Positions 1-8,183 are shown, counted from the first letter of the stretch. The stretch: 61,210 bases of DNA from Lachnospiraceae bacterium (GCA_009774245.1 VSNM01000010.1:48167-109376), one strand, 5' to 3'. Program-made: numbers and translations. The notes: generated by a model from the sequence alone, not told the origin.

Positions 1-744
1 CTGCTCCGCATAGCCGCCTTCATTATAATTCTGCTCTGCATAGCCATCTTCATTATAACTTTGTCCGTCATAGTTTCCGGAATCATAATTCTCTGCGGCA
101 TAATTCCCAGTGCTATAATTTTGTCCTGCATTTCCGAGCATAATTTCATAATTTTGCTGCTGCATCGCTGTGAGCGGCACATGTTTTGCCTTCAGCTCCA
201 TCGCCTTCATCACATACGGTCCGTCGCCAAACCAGAGTATGATGTCGTCGCACTCCTCCACACATTTAGTCGACAGCCCTACCCTGTGATAGAGATAGGC
301 GAGCTCATATGCCCACTCTTCCTGATAGTCCTTCTTTTTTAACTCCTCGAGAATCTCGATACGCTCCTCGAGACTTGCCTCCTGCGCCTCAAGAATCCGA
401 TAACGAAGCGTATAGACGCCATTATCCTTCGGCGCCAGCTTCGCAAATTGTTTGTAGTACTCGATCGCTGCCACTACGTCATCTAATTCAATTGATAACT
501 CACATAGGGAATACACAACCGAACGGTTTGTAGGATAACGCTCGTAAGCCAGCATTAGCATTTCCCTGCTGTCTTCGTTTCGTCTGCTGATTCTATATAG
601 TGCCGCTATCTTCAAGAGCATCGCTGCACTCTTGACGCGTCTCCAGTCAATCGTATCCGCGATCTTGACGGCCTCCGCATATTTTTCTTTGTCAATTAAA
701 TTTGAAATTTCCTCTGATCGAACCTTATACTCGTATTTATCCAA
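1..744 (-). CDS. TPR-repeat protein, C-terminus cut by window edge
   Basis: The frame starts at a TTG codon (742-744) with AGAGGTGAT just upstream and stays open to the window edge for 248 codons. It begins L/MDKYEYKVRSEEISNLI and continues as helical TPR-like pairs (for example EKYAEAVKIADTIDWRRVKS and NRSVVYSLCELSIELDDV), so it is probably a cytoplasmic scaffold protein. The last 45 or so visible residues change to a low-complexity tail of repeats such as NYDSGNYAAE, NYDGQSYNED and GYAEQNYNEG. Proteins with this N-terminus are common in Lachnospiraceae; the function is not known to me. A good promoter lies at 888-916. The true C-terminus is outside the window. No ATG alternative with a better ribosome site is visible. 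Confidence 0.8.
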   Translation of the reverse strand, partial: MDKYEYKVRSEEISNLIDKEKYAEAVKIADTIDWRRVKSAAMLLKIAALYRISRRNEDSREMLMLAYERYPTNRSVVYSLCELSIELDDVVAAIEYYKQFAKLAPKDNGVYTLRYRILEAQEASLEERIEILEELKKKDYQEEWAYELAYLYHRVGLSTKCVEECDDIILWFGDGPYVMKAMELKAKHVPLTAMQQQNYEIMLGNAGQNYSTGNYAAENYDSGNYDGQSYNEDGYAEQNYNEGGYAEQ

Positions 745-887
745 GTCTTATCACCTCTGACGCTGATGACACATAACCGTTTATCTTTTAAGTAAGCGCT
801 GCCTTCTTGCAGATCCTTTGAGCCAAGAGCGTGTAATTTGATAGGGAAAAATCTGACAAAGGCGGCAGCTTCCCCACTCTAAAAGTC

Positions 888-916
888 AGTTTAGCATACC
901 GCCTTGTTCATGTCAA
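888..916 (-). promoter_or_regulatory. Sigma-A type promoter of the TPR gene
   Basis: On the minus strand TTGACA (911-916) is followed after exactly 17 bp by TAAACT (888-893). It lies about 145 bp upstream of the TTG start at 744, leaving a leader of about 140 nt. The rest of 745-964 shows no gene. Confidence 0.6.
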
Positions 917-964
917 CGCAAATATTCTATTCCCGCACGCCTCGATGCTTAAAATATAGCGATC

Positions 965-2539
965 TCACTTCTCCATTTTCTCGATGACACAGCTGTGTGG
1001 CTTATCCCGGGCCTCTTTATTATAAGTGATGCCAACCAGCAGAATCTCGCCGGTATATCCTTCGAGCGCCTGTGTGTAGTGTCTGTCCCTGATCTGCTGT
1101 ATGGCAGAACTGACACTTCTGTCATATTTTAGCTCCACCACGAGCGCAGGATTTCCCGTGTGCGGCAGTGGCAGGAAAACAATGTCCGCAAAGCCTTTTC
1201 CAGTCGGAAATTCCCTTATAAGTCTGTAATCCTTGCGCGCGCTGTAATACGCAAGCCCGATCGCACATGCAAGCGAATTTTCATCATTGTATGTCAATAC
1301 CGATGCCACTTCCGAATGTGCCCTGTCGAGCACCTCCGCGACGCTTTCACCGTCACACAAGAGCGTGTTTTCCAGAAGCTTCTCGGATTCCTTTAACACA
1401 CGCATGACCTCCGACCAGCCGCCGACGCTCATGGCATTCTCAAATTCCCTGACAATCTCTTTGTTTGGAATAAACGCCTCCTCCTTCTGCTGATCGTATG
1501 CCAGATATCCCAGATGAATCAGCAGTGTCAGCACGTCGTCTTTTGTCTTAAAATTGCGCATATCATTCTGGAAGCTCAGTATATTTACCTTAATATGCGC
1601 ACCGCCCAACATCTGCACAATGTCCGCGCGCAGCCCGTCGAAATCCATATCCATGTAGACCTTTAATGCGTCATACGTCTCTGTCGATGTCCAATAGCTT
1701 GAAAATCTGTGAAAGAGCATCGCCTCCACAACCGATTTCGGATTATAGATATGACGGAAATTTGTAAACATATATCCGTCATACCAGCTGCTCGCCTCCG
1801 CAAAATCCATGTCAAACCGTTTGCACAGTGATTTTACCTCTTCATGAGTAAAACCAGTATACTCCTCCAAGACTCTCTGATCTGTCATCGAATATTCCGT
1901 AAACATATTTAGCGCGGAATGCTGTCCGTACTTTTTGACCGGCAATATTCCTGTCATATAAGCAAGCGCAACATAGGGCTGGTCTTTCAGCAGATCTCTC
2001 AGGAAATCAAGATATTCCTTCTGCATTGCCTCAGACTCCTGCCGTTCGCGCATCACACAGTCCCACTCATCCACCAGAAATATGAACCTTTTCTTTGTCT
2101 TTGCGTAAATCTGCTCCAGTACCGCTGCAAGACTTGTCTCCTGAGACGAAAAATATTCTGTATATGCTTTCTGGATATCCTCTATAACAACTCGCTCAAG
2201 GTATTCTGTCACGTCCTGTTTTTTCGCCCGAATCAAAAACTGCTGCATATTCAGATAAATCACATCGTACTTGTTCAGATGCTTCTGAAAAGATTCGTCA
2301 CTCTCTATCTGAAACCCCTTGAACAAATCCGCCGAATCACGACCACAGCTATAATAAGCCGCGAGCATCTGAAGCGCAATCGATTTTCCAAAGCGCCGCG
2401 GCCTGCTCACACAGATATATTTCTGCAGCGTATTGATATACTTATTCGTCTGTGCGATCAGTCCTGTCTTATCCACATAGATTTCCGAGCGGACTGCATC
2501 TCCAAAGCCGTCCATTTCCGGATTCAGATATATTCCCAT
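965..2539 (-). CDS. AAA-ATPase-like / PD-(D/E)XK nuclease domain protein
   Basis: About 524 aa. The start is ATG at 2537-2539 (MGIYLNPEMDGF), because GGAGGTG sits seven bases upstream; an upstream in-frame TTG has no such site. The N-terminal region carries YVDKTGLI, then SRPRRFGKS (Walker A-like) and FLVDEWDC (Walker B-like), as in the 'AAA-ATPase-like' family. The C-terminal region has GKGFADIVFLP and VVELKYD, the D...ExK pattern of the PDDEXK_9 nuclease domain. Such proteins are abundant in gut Bacteroidetes and Lachnospiraceae, often in several copies; the biological role is not established. It stands alone between the TPR gene and valS and has its own promoter at 2578-2606. The family is confident, the function open. 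Confidence 0.85.
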   Translation of the reverse strand: MGIYLNPEMDGFGDAVRSEIYVDKTGLIAQTNKYINTLQKYICVSRPRRFGKSIALQMLAAYYSCGRDSADLFKGFQIESDESFQKHLNKYDVIYLNMQQFLIRAKKQDVTEYLERVVIEDIQKAYTEYFSSQETSLAAVLEQIYAKTKKRFIFLVDEWDCVMRERQESEAMQKEYLDFLRDLLKDQPYVALAYMTGILPVKKYGQHSALNMFTEYSMTDQRVLEEYTGFTHEEVKSLCKRFDMDFAEASSWYDGYMFTNFRHIYNPKSVVEAMLFHRFSSYWTSTETYDALKVYMDMDFDGLRADIVQMLGGAHIKVNILSFQNDMRNFKTKDDVLTLLIHLGYLAYDQQKEEAFIPNKEIVREFENAMSVGGWSEVMRVLKESEKLLENTLLCDGESVAEVLDRAHSEVASVLTYNDENSLACAIGLAYYSARKDYRLIREFPTGKGFADIVFLPLPHTGNPALVVELKYDRSVSSAIQQIRDRHYTQALEGYTGEILLVGITYNKEARDKPHSCVIEKMEK

Positions 2540-2577
2540 AGCGCACACCTCCATCAAATAATATGATCACTGTCTTT

Positions 2578-2606
2578 ATTATACGAAAAATATGCGCGAA
2601 TAACAA
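2578..2606 (-). promoter_or_regulatory. Promoter of the AAA-ATPase-like gene
   Basis: TTGTTA (2601-2606), a 17-bp spacer and a perfect TATAAT (2578-2583) on the minus strand, about 40 bp upstream of the ATG at 2539. Confidence 0.65.
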
Positions 2607-2634
2607 GGAAAACAGCACAAAAACATTCAAAACC

Positions 2635-2773
2635 GTAACAGTTCAGCCTTCGGCTTCCTGTTCAAGCATCAAGCCATGCAAAAACCGCTTCGCGGTTGGC
2701 TTGATGCATCTCAACCTCTACGCATTCTTACGGACTTTGCAGCGTAGTGCAAAGTCCTAGGCTGAACTGTAAC
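2635..2773 (-). repeat. Palindromic repeat unit (family C, copy 1) downstream of valS
   Basis: The ends (2635-2650 and 2758-2773) are imperfect inverted repeats around the core AGTTCAGCCT / AGGCTGAACT. Inside are a hairpin around aaaccgcttcgcggttg and another made by GGACTTTGCA and TGCAAAGTCC. The part 2671-2773 resembles 58459-58575 (shared start aagccatgcaaaaa, shared end gcaaagtcctagg). It sits between the valS stop and the next promoter, so it may act as valS terminator. Confidence 0.6.
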
Positions 2774-2783
2774 TCAAAACCAA

Positions 2784-5168
2784 CTAATCCTGATCCCGAA
2801 ACACAATCCGCCCTGCGCCAGTACATGCCATGATATCCTTCTCAGACTTTTCATAAAAATCCCTGAACTTTTTCGGACAGGTGATAACAAGCTCGGGAAT
2901 CGTGTCTTTCATGGACATCTGCTTTTCTGTCTTTTCCCGGCGAACCTCCGCGATCACGGCTTTCAGATGCTCGCCAAACTCAATATAGACCTGCTCTGAC
3001 TTCCCCGTCTCCCACAGTGTCTTATGCAGGGATATTTCTCTCTCATACCCATCTTTCCGGTAAAATTCCTGATAAATATATTCCGTCACATATGGCGTGT
3101 AGATGGCATACAGCTTCAGTATTCCAAGCAGGCTGTAATAAACCGCAATCTGCCCTGAATACCGTTGCGCCTGCCCGTGTTTCTCCGGCTGGTACAGCCG
3201 CTCCTTTGCAATCTCGATATAATAATCGCAGAAATCTTTCCAGAACAGGTTGTCAATCTCATGCCGCGCCTGCCCGATCTCATAATCCTCCAACAGCGCA
3301 GCAGCCTTTACGGTCGTCTCATTGACGCGCTGCAATATCCACCTGTCCACAGGCAGCAATGCGGATTCATCAAGCAAATCCGGCTTTGAGAAATCACTCA
3401 GCTGCAAGATTGCAAACTTCGCCGCGTTGTACAATTTCTGGATAAATCTCCTGGATATCTTTAACTCATCTTCATCAAAAAACGTATCTGTGCCAAGCTT
3501 GCTGTTCGCCGCCCAGTAGCGAATCGCATCCGCGGAATGCCGCTCGATCAGCGCCATCGGTGAATCGGCGCCATTGTTTTTTGACTTGCTGATTTTCTCT
3601 CCCGGCTTTGCCAGCACGAAACCGCTGATCATGATATCTTTCCATGGGATTTTTCCTGTATGATATAGGCTCTTTACAATCGAATAAAACGCCCATGTCC
3701 TGATAATCTCATGCGCCTGACTCCGCATTCCCATCGGAAAAATCTGGTCAGAGATATCCTCCTTCTCTTTGTAATGCGCGTTGATCAGCGTAGTCACTGA
3801 GGAAGTCGCCCATGTGTCAAAAACCGCTCTCTCGGGCTCAAATTCACTGCACCCGCACGCACAGGCAGACATTGGCCTGCTCTCCATCGGATTGACGGGA
3901 AGCTGCTCTTCCTCCGCAAAAACCGGCTTCCCGCAGTCCTTGCAGTACCAGACGGGAAACGGAACCCCGAAATACCGCTGTCTTGAGATGCACCAGTCCC
4001 ATTTCAGGTTTTCTACCCATATCTTATAGCGGTTTTTCATGTGCGCAGGATGCCAGTTGATCTCGTCCGCCGCCGCGAGATACCGCTCCTTATCCGTCAG
4101 CACATCGATATACCACTGTTTTGACGGGAGCAGCTCAACGGCAGTCCCGCAGCGCTCGTGAATCGCGATCATATGCTGTATCGTCTCCTGCTTTACAAGA
4201 TGCCCGCCTGCGCGCAGAAGTTCTATGATATGCGCCCTTGCCTCCGCGACACGCATGCCGCCGATCAGCGCCACATCGCGATCGATCGTTCCATCCGGCA
4301 AGATCACCTTTTTATATGGAAGGCTGTGCTTCTGACACCAGTCGATATCCGTGGAGTCGCCATATGTCGCGCACATAACCGCACCGGTTCCTTTGTCCAT
4401 GGAAACCGTATCGTCAGATAAGACCGGAATCTCAAAATCATACAATGGAACCCTCGCTGTCTTTCCAATATATTTTTGCATCCTGCCATCATCTGGGTGC
4501 ACGAAGACACTGACACAGCCCGCAAGCAGCTCCGGTCTGGTGGTCGCGATCAGCAGATTGCCTATCGGCGTCTCGAAGTTCAGATAATTAAATGTCGTCT
4601 CACACTCCTTCGCCTCCAGCTCCGCCTGCGCGATGGAGGTCTGGCACTCGGTACACCACAGCACCGGGGACTCTTTCATGTACGCTTTATTGCGCTTTGC
4701 AAGCTCGATGAACGATCTCTGGGAAATCCTCTGGGACAGGTCGGATATGGTCTGGTACCGCAGATTCCAGTCCACACTGAATCCCAGCCGTTTCCACAGG
4801 TTCTGAAACTCCTCCTCGTACTTTGCAACCGTACTGAGGCATTTCGCACGAAATTCACTGCGCGGCAGCATATTGGCACGGACGCCCTCGTCCTTCTCCA
4901 CCAGACGCTCCGTCGGCAGTCCGTTGTCGTCAAAGCCAAACGGATAAAACACATCATAGCCCTGCATGCGCTTGAACCGCGCGATCATCTCCGCCTGCGT
5001 GTAGGAGAATACATGACCGATATGCAGTTTCCCGCTGACCGTCGGCGGCGGTGTGTCGATGGAAAAGATTTTCCGCTCCCTTCCGTTTTCATATCTGTAA
5101 ATCTCCTGTTCCGCCCAGAATCTTTCCAGGTCTTTTTCTGTTTTCTGAAAATCATACTTTTTATCCAT
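2784..5168 (-). CDS. valS: Valyl-tRNA synthetase, archaeal/rickettsial-type short form
   Basis: 794 aa class I aminoacyl-tRNA synthetase charging tRNA-Val. The start is MDKKYDFQKTEKDLE at 5168, with AAGGAGGTATCCAC directly upstream; an upstream in-frame extension is repeat-derived leader. The HIGH motif is GKLHIGHV, and the KMSKS motif is GEKISKSKNN. After HIGH the sequence reads FGFDDNGLPTERLVEK, the pattern of the archaeal/rickettsial ValS group rather than the usual bacterial GTDHAGIATQ. A CP1 editing domain (around LLIATTRPELL) and an anticodon-binding domain follow. The protein ends shortly after the anticodon domain, and no long C-terminal coiled-coil arm is visible, which fits this short form. 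Expression should be controlled by the T-box leader at 5338-5655. Whether the genome also has a standard bacterial ValS cannot be seen here. Confidence 0.95.
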   Translation of the reverse strand: MDKKYDFQKTEKDLERFWAEQEIYRYENGRERKIFSIDTPPPTVSGKLHIGHVFSYTQAEMIARFKRMQGYDVFYPFGFDDNGLPTERLVEKDEGVRANMLPRSEFRAKCLSTVAKYEEEFQNLWKRLGFSVDWNLRYQTISDLSQRISQRSFIELAKRNKAYMKESPVLWCTECQTSIAQAELEAKECETTFNYLNFETPIGNLLIATTRPELLAGCVSVFVHPDDGRMQKYIGKTARVPLYDFEIPVLSDDTVSMDKGTGAVMCATYGDSTDIDWCQKHSLPYKKVILPDGTIDRDVALIGGMRVAEARAHIIELLRAGGHLVKQETIQHMIAIHERCGTAVELLPSKQWYIDVLTDKERYLAAADEINWHPAHMKNRYKIWVENLKWDWCISRQRYFGVPFPVWYCKDCGKPVFAEEEQLPVNPMESRPMSACACGCSEFEPERAVFDTWATSSVTTLINAHYKEKEDISDQIFPMGMRSQAHEIIRTWAFYSIVKSLYHTGKIPWKDIMISGFVLAKPGEKISKSKNNGADSPMALIERHSADAIRYWAANSKLGTDTFFDEDELKISRRFIQKLYNAAKFAILQLSDFSKPDLLDESALLPVDRWILQRVNETTVKAAALLEDYEIGQARHEIDNLFWKDFCDYYIEIAKERLYQPEKHGQAQRYSGQIAVYYSLLGILKLYAIYTPYVTEYIYQEFYRKDGYEREISLHKTLWETGKSEQVYIEFGEHLKAVIAEVRREKTEKQMSMKDTIPELVITCPKKFRDFYEKSEKDIMACTGAGRIVFRDQD

Positions 5169-5193
5169 GTGGATACCTCCTTGTAAAAAATGG

Positions 5194-5320
5194 TATACTG
5201 GCGGTCGAAAAAACTGACCGCTCAGTATAATGTGATGCGCACAGCCGCATAAGGAAATATGCCACTTCGTGGCTGCGGCTGGCGCGATACTCACGGCAGA
5301 TTTCATCTGTCGTGAGTATA
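5194..5320 (+). repeat. Three-hairpin dispersed repeat (copy A) in the valS leader
   Basis: About 127 bp containing three consecutive stem-loops: GCGGTC...GACCGC (outer arms tatactg/cagtata), CAGCCGCA...TGCGGCTG, and ACGGCAGA...TCTGTCGT inside atactca/tgagtat. A second copy lies inverted at 59062-59184, with the stems largely kept. The copy sits between the T-box terminator and the valS ribosome site, so it is part of the valS mRNA leader. Family unknown to me. Confidence 0.75.
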
Positions 5321-5337
5321 ATTATTACAACACAGAC

Positions 5338-5371
5338 AAAAAAAATCGCCCTAAACAAACGCTTAGGGCGA
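5338..5371 (-). terminator. T-box regulated intrinsic terminator
   Basis: Minus-strand stem TTCGCCCTAA / TTAGGGCGA (5346-5354 with 5363-5371), followed by a run of eight T (5338-5345). It is the terminator alternative to the antiterminator that contains the T-box sequence at 5380-5392. Confidence 0.9.
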
Positions 5372-5655
5372 AACATGTCCGCGGTACCACCTAATTTCAG
5401 AATTTTGAAAATATGGAATAGAAAATTCTGCACTCTGCACGATGCGGGAATAAAACAAACTTGCTTTCTTCCGATATCGCTTCCCCTGATAACGGTGGGA
5501 ACCTCCGTTGGAATCTACTTAGCTTCAATCCAAAGCTCAAAGGCCACTTCCATACTGCCGTCACGAAAGTTTTCACCAGCCACTTTCTCTCTGTACATCG
5601 GGTACAGCATGTACTCCTCCTCGTCAATGCTTTTTGTCTGTAATTGTTATCTTGA
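5338..5655 (-). promoter_or_regulatory. T-box riboswitch of valS (tRNA-Val)
   Basis: The conserved T-box sequence AGGTGGTACCGCG is at 5380-5392 on the minus strand, followed by the terminator at 5338-5371. Stem I features upstream include GGTGAAAAC and the pattern GGAAGTGGCCTTTGAGC. In the usual position between GAA and the purine-CC the triplet is GTG (5545-5547), a valine codon, matching the downstream gene. Known mechanism: uncharged tRNA pairs with the specifier and with the T-box bulge, stabilises the antiterminator and permits transcription of valS. The assignment is strong; the exact specifier triplet is my reading by eye. Confidence 0.93.
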
Positions 5656-5683
5656 ATTGTACCACAATATTTTGCTTTGTCAA
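5656..5683 (-). promoter_or_regulatory. Promoter of the T-box/valS transcript
   Basis: Perfect TTGACA (5678-5683), 16 bp, then TACAAT (5656-5661) on the minus strand, immediately upstream of the T-box leader. Confidence 0.75.
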
Positions 5684-5711
5684 CAACATTTTCAATGTTA
5701 TTTGTCATGTT

Positions 5712-5844
5712 GTTACTGTTCAGACAGGACTTAGCATTTACTGCTAAGTCCGTGAGAAAATGTAGTGGTTGCAAGTAAAAATCCATTTGCGAAGCAAATT
5801 TTGCATGAATTTTTACCTGTTACTGGAACGGAGTGAACAGTAAC
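5712..5844. repeat. Inverted-repeat element (family D, copy 1)
   Basis: The ends GTTACTGTTCA (5712-5722) and TGAACAGTAAC (5834-5844) are perfect 11-bp inverted repeats. Inside is a hairpin GGACTTAGCA / TGCTAAGTCC (around 5728-5752) and the palindromic string atttgcgaagcaaat. An internally deleted relative lies at 50466-50496. It fills the gap between the valS promoter and the anti-sigma gene end. Confidence 0.7.
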
Positions 5845-5850
5845 GTCATG

Positions 5851-6930
5851 TTATTTTGTCAGATCAATCATGACAGCACAATCCTCGAGTACTTCCTCCG
5901 AGCCCGGTATCATACTCCCGTCCGAATCCCACTGGACGCGCACTGGTATAAGCTCCATTGTCGGGGAGGCGGCATCAAATCCTTTGATCTCCAAATCCTG
6001 CGAAAATGTGACAGTACCGTCCGCTTTCTGCTCCGGAACAGAGCAGCCGTTGGAGCGCAGCCACTCATCACTGGTAAGACGCCTGCCGGATGCGTCCTCC
6101 AGAATATAGTCTCCCCATTGCAGCAGCTTCGCCATGCTTTCCTCATACACTTCCCATTCCAGATGCAGATTGATGACGGAAGGCGCGACGGTCACCTGAT
6201 AAGATGTAAGCTGTCCGAAGTCCAGCCCGTCCACAGTTCCGCTGTTCTGCGCGGCGGTGCCAAGCTTATCGGATTCCACGGTAAAGGAATAGTCTGATCT
6301 GCTGTCGGGTGAGGTGTACACCTGGGTTTTTACATTTATGACATCTGTGTCAGTTTTTTGCAATTCCTGATCGACCACCGTGACCTTACATTCATAGATA
6401 CCGCTGCCCTCCTCGGTCTCTGCCACATACTCGAGACGGCTGTCGACTCCGTTGATATACACATGATCGCCCAGTTCAAAATATTCATTTTTGGGTTTCG
6501 CCCAGAACATCAGGGTGGCGCCGTCGTAGTAGGCGTCTGTCACCTGAAAAAGCGGCTCTGACTGCGCGGCGCTGTCCCCCGCTTTCGTTTCCGGCTGCAT
6601 CATGGACTCCATGATGATCACTCCCTCGGTCTCATCGCCGTGGACAATCGACTGCTCCGCTTTCTCCGCGTTTGTCCCCAATCCGCTTAACCAGCTTTGG
6701 AACACTGGCAGACGCGCCGCCGCGACAGTACTGCCCGCCAGAACCAGACATGCGACGATCGGCAGCAATGCCTTGCGAAATTTCTTTTTCCGCTTCCTCA
6801 TATGGACGGTATTTTTCGTAGGCTTCATCCGGGCATAAACTTCACAAGATACGACCTGTCGGAACCGCTCAGGCGTCCTGGGAAAGCTACTGTCTAACCT
6901 GGCTGCAAAATCATCATAGTTCGTTCTCAT
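5851..6930 (-). CDS. DUF4179-type membrane anti-sigma factor
   Basis: 359 aa. The start is ATG at 6928-6930 (MRTNYDDFAARLDSSF), with AGGAGG upstream; it overlaps the sigma gene end by 17 bp, so translation is probably coupled. A basic cytoplasmic N-terminus of about 60 residues (RKRKKKFRKA) is followed by one membrane segment (LLPIVACLVLAGSTVAAA) and a long extracytoplasmic domain of the DUF4179 kind. By family and context it should hold the cognate ECF sigma factor (6914-7414) at the membrane until an envelope signal arrives. It lacks a recognisable zinc-binding ZAS motif. The partner assignment is inference from gene order and overlap. Confidence 0.8.
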   Translation of the reverse strand: MRTNYDDFAARLDSSFPRTPERFRQVVSCEVYARMKPTKNTVHMRKRKKKFRKALLPIVACLVLAGSTVAAARLPVFQSWLSGLGTNAEKAEQSIVHGDETEGVIIMESMMQPETKAGDSAAQSEPLFQVTDAYYDGATLMFWAKPKNEYFELGDHVYINGVDSRLEYVAETEEGSGIYECKVTVVDQELQKTDTDVINVKTQVYTSPDSRSDYSFTVESDKLGTAAQNSGTVDGLDFGQLTSYQVTVAPSVINLHLEWEVYEESMAKLLQWGDYILEDASGRRLTSDEWLRSNGCSVPEQKADGTVTFSQDLEIKGFDAASPTMELIPVRVQWDSDGSMIPGSEEVLEDCAVMIDLTK

Positions 6931-7414
6931 ACTGTTCCTCCTTCTCATAATCCGCTCTCTCCATGATACAACGGAGGTCCCTGCGCCCACGGCTCAGACG
7001 GCTTTTGACGGTTCCAACGGGAACGCGCATGATCTTGCCAATCTCATTAATAGAGTATCCCTCCAGATAGTACAGCACGATCGTCAGACGGTATTCCTTT
7101 TTCAATGTGCTCAGTGCCTCATACAATTCAGAGTAATCCGTACTGTCATACGCCTCCTCTTCCGGTTCTGTCAGCATGGCGGCGCTCTTTTCCCGCTTCT
7201 TTAACAGGCTGTAGCACTCATGAATCAGGATTCTGGTCAGCCATGTCCTGGCATACGCTTCCTGACGCAGGGTACCCAGCTTGTCAAAGCCCGTGGCGAT
7301 CGCCTCCTGCACTGCATCCTCGCAGTCCGCATCGGATTTTAAGATGCTTTTTGAAATGCGGTAGAGACTGTCCGTGGAAGAAAGCACCACACTGGCAAAT
7401 GCTTCTTTATCCAT
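6914..7414 (-). CDS. ECF RNA polymerase sigma factor (SigV-like)
   Basis: 166 aa. The start ATG at 7412-7414 (MDKEAFASVV) has AGGAGAGGGG upstream. Region 2 includes DCEDAVQEAIATGFDKL and ARTWLTRILIHECYSLLKK; region 4 carries the helix-turn-helix SINEIGKIMRVPVGTVKSRL. This is a standard ECF sigma factor that redirects RNA polymerase to envelope-stress promoters. It is followed, with a 17-bp overlap, by its likely membrane anti-sigma partner. A candidate self-recognised promoter of the GGGAACC type is at 7463-7495. The family assignment is firm; the inducing signal is unknown. Confidence 0.92.
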   Translation of the reverse strand: MDKEAFASVVLSSTDSLYRISKSILKSDADCEDAVQEAIATGFDKLGTLRQEAYARTWLTRILIHECYSLLKKREKSAAMLTEPEEEAYDSTDYSELYEALSTLKKEYRLTIVLYYLEGYSINEIGKIMRVPVGTVKSRLSRGRRDLRCIMERADYEKEEQYENEL

Positions 7415-7462
7415 TCTGTCCCCTCTCCTTCCTCTTTTGATATAACTATTTGCATTTTACAT

Positions 7463-7495
7463 CTATTAGAGGAAGCAAGCCCCCAAAAGGTTCCC
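7463..7495 (-). promoter_or_regulatory. Candidate ECF-type autoregulated promoter
   Basis: On the minus strand GGGAACCTTTTG (7484-7495) is followed by CCTCTAATAG (7463-7472). This resembles ECF promoters of the AACC...CGTC/CTCTAAT kind. It lies about 50 bp upstream of the sigma gene ATG, right at the stop of the preceding gene. Confidence 0.45.
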
Positions 7496-7496
7496 G

Positions 7497-8183
7497 CTAC
7501 GCCAATTCTTTCTTCCGGGCATTGAGTATCCTGCGAAGCTCCTTCTTTTTGGATTCCAACGCCTCGTCCTTGATCTGCCTTAACGCGCTGAGTGACAACT
7601 GAATCGATCTGCGGTCGTCCTCCTTCGCATACTGTTCCTTCAAAATATTATATAGCTGCTCATCCGCAATGATGCGCGCTAGCATATTATACTGATTTAA
7701 GATAGAAATGTATTCCACTGTCTCATGTACCAGCTCATTCCAGTACTGTTCATCCGCCTGAAAGAGTTCCCTCTGCCTGTCCAGCCAGTAGAATGTCATA
7801 ACCGTGTCATTGTGGCCGGCTGCCATGATGACCGGATTGAGAGAAGGCTCTGACCGCCGCAGATTTCGCTCAATTTCGAGGCCAAGCCCCAGCAGATACT
7901 CTGCCTGCTCCGGCGTGTGGGCGACATTCAGCGCATTTCCCTGGATCAGACTTCCCGGAAATGTACAGTGGACATCCGCGCCCATATCCGCTAGCGCCTG
8001 TGCCACGGTAAACCGGTCCCACAGCATCGCCCAGAGAAACAGATCGGAGCCTGATTCCAATATCTGACGCAATGCTTCCGGCATGGATTTCATCCCACTG
8101 ATGATATCCTCATCTGACAGTTCTTCCTTCTGAAACTGTTCCCGTATTGTATTTTCTATCTCATTTAACTCCTGCTTTGTCAT
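7497..8183 (-). CDS. Ankyrin-like cytoplasmic protein of unknown function
   Basis: 228 aa, start ATG at 8183 (MTKQELNEIENTIREQF) with AAGGAGGTAA upstream, overlapping the end of the kinase gene by 23 bp. The middle shows ankyrin-like helix pairs (LILESGSDLFLWAMLWDRF, VAQALADMGADVHCTF, ALNVAHTPEQAEYLLGLGL, NPVIMAAGHNDTVMTFYWL). The C-terminus is charged (EALESKKKELRRILNARKK). No enzyme motif is seen. The overlap suggests cotranscription with the hybrid kinase. A role as protein-interaction partner is only inferred. Confidence 0.7.
   Translation of the reverse strand: MTKQELNEIENTIREQFQKEELSDEDIISGMKSMPEALRQILESGSDLFLWAMLWDRFTVAQALADMGADVHCTFPGSLIQGNALNVAHTPEQAEYLLGLGLEIERNLRRSEPSLNPVIMAAGHNDTVMTFYWLDRQRELFQADEQYWNELVHETVEYISILNQYNMLARIIADEQLYNILKEQYAKEDDRRSIQLSLSALRQIKDEALESKKKELRRILNARKKELA

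Noticed and set aside
965..2539. Abortive-infection or defence ATPase system
   Set aside because: The AAA-ATPase-like/PDDEXK_9 family is widespread as a single gene, and no defence partner is adjacent.
5312..5734. A 140-codon plus-strand frame over the valS leader
   Set aside because: It is the antisense of the T-box riboswitch and has no ribosome site or protein-like sequence.
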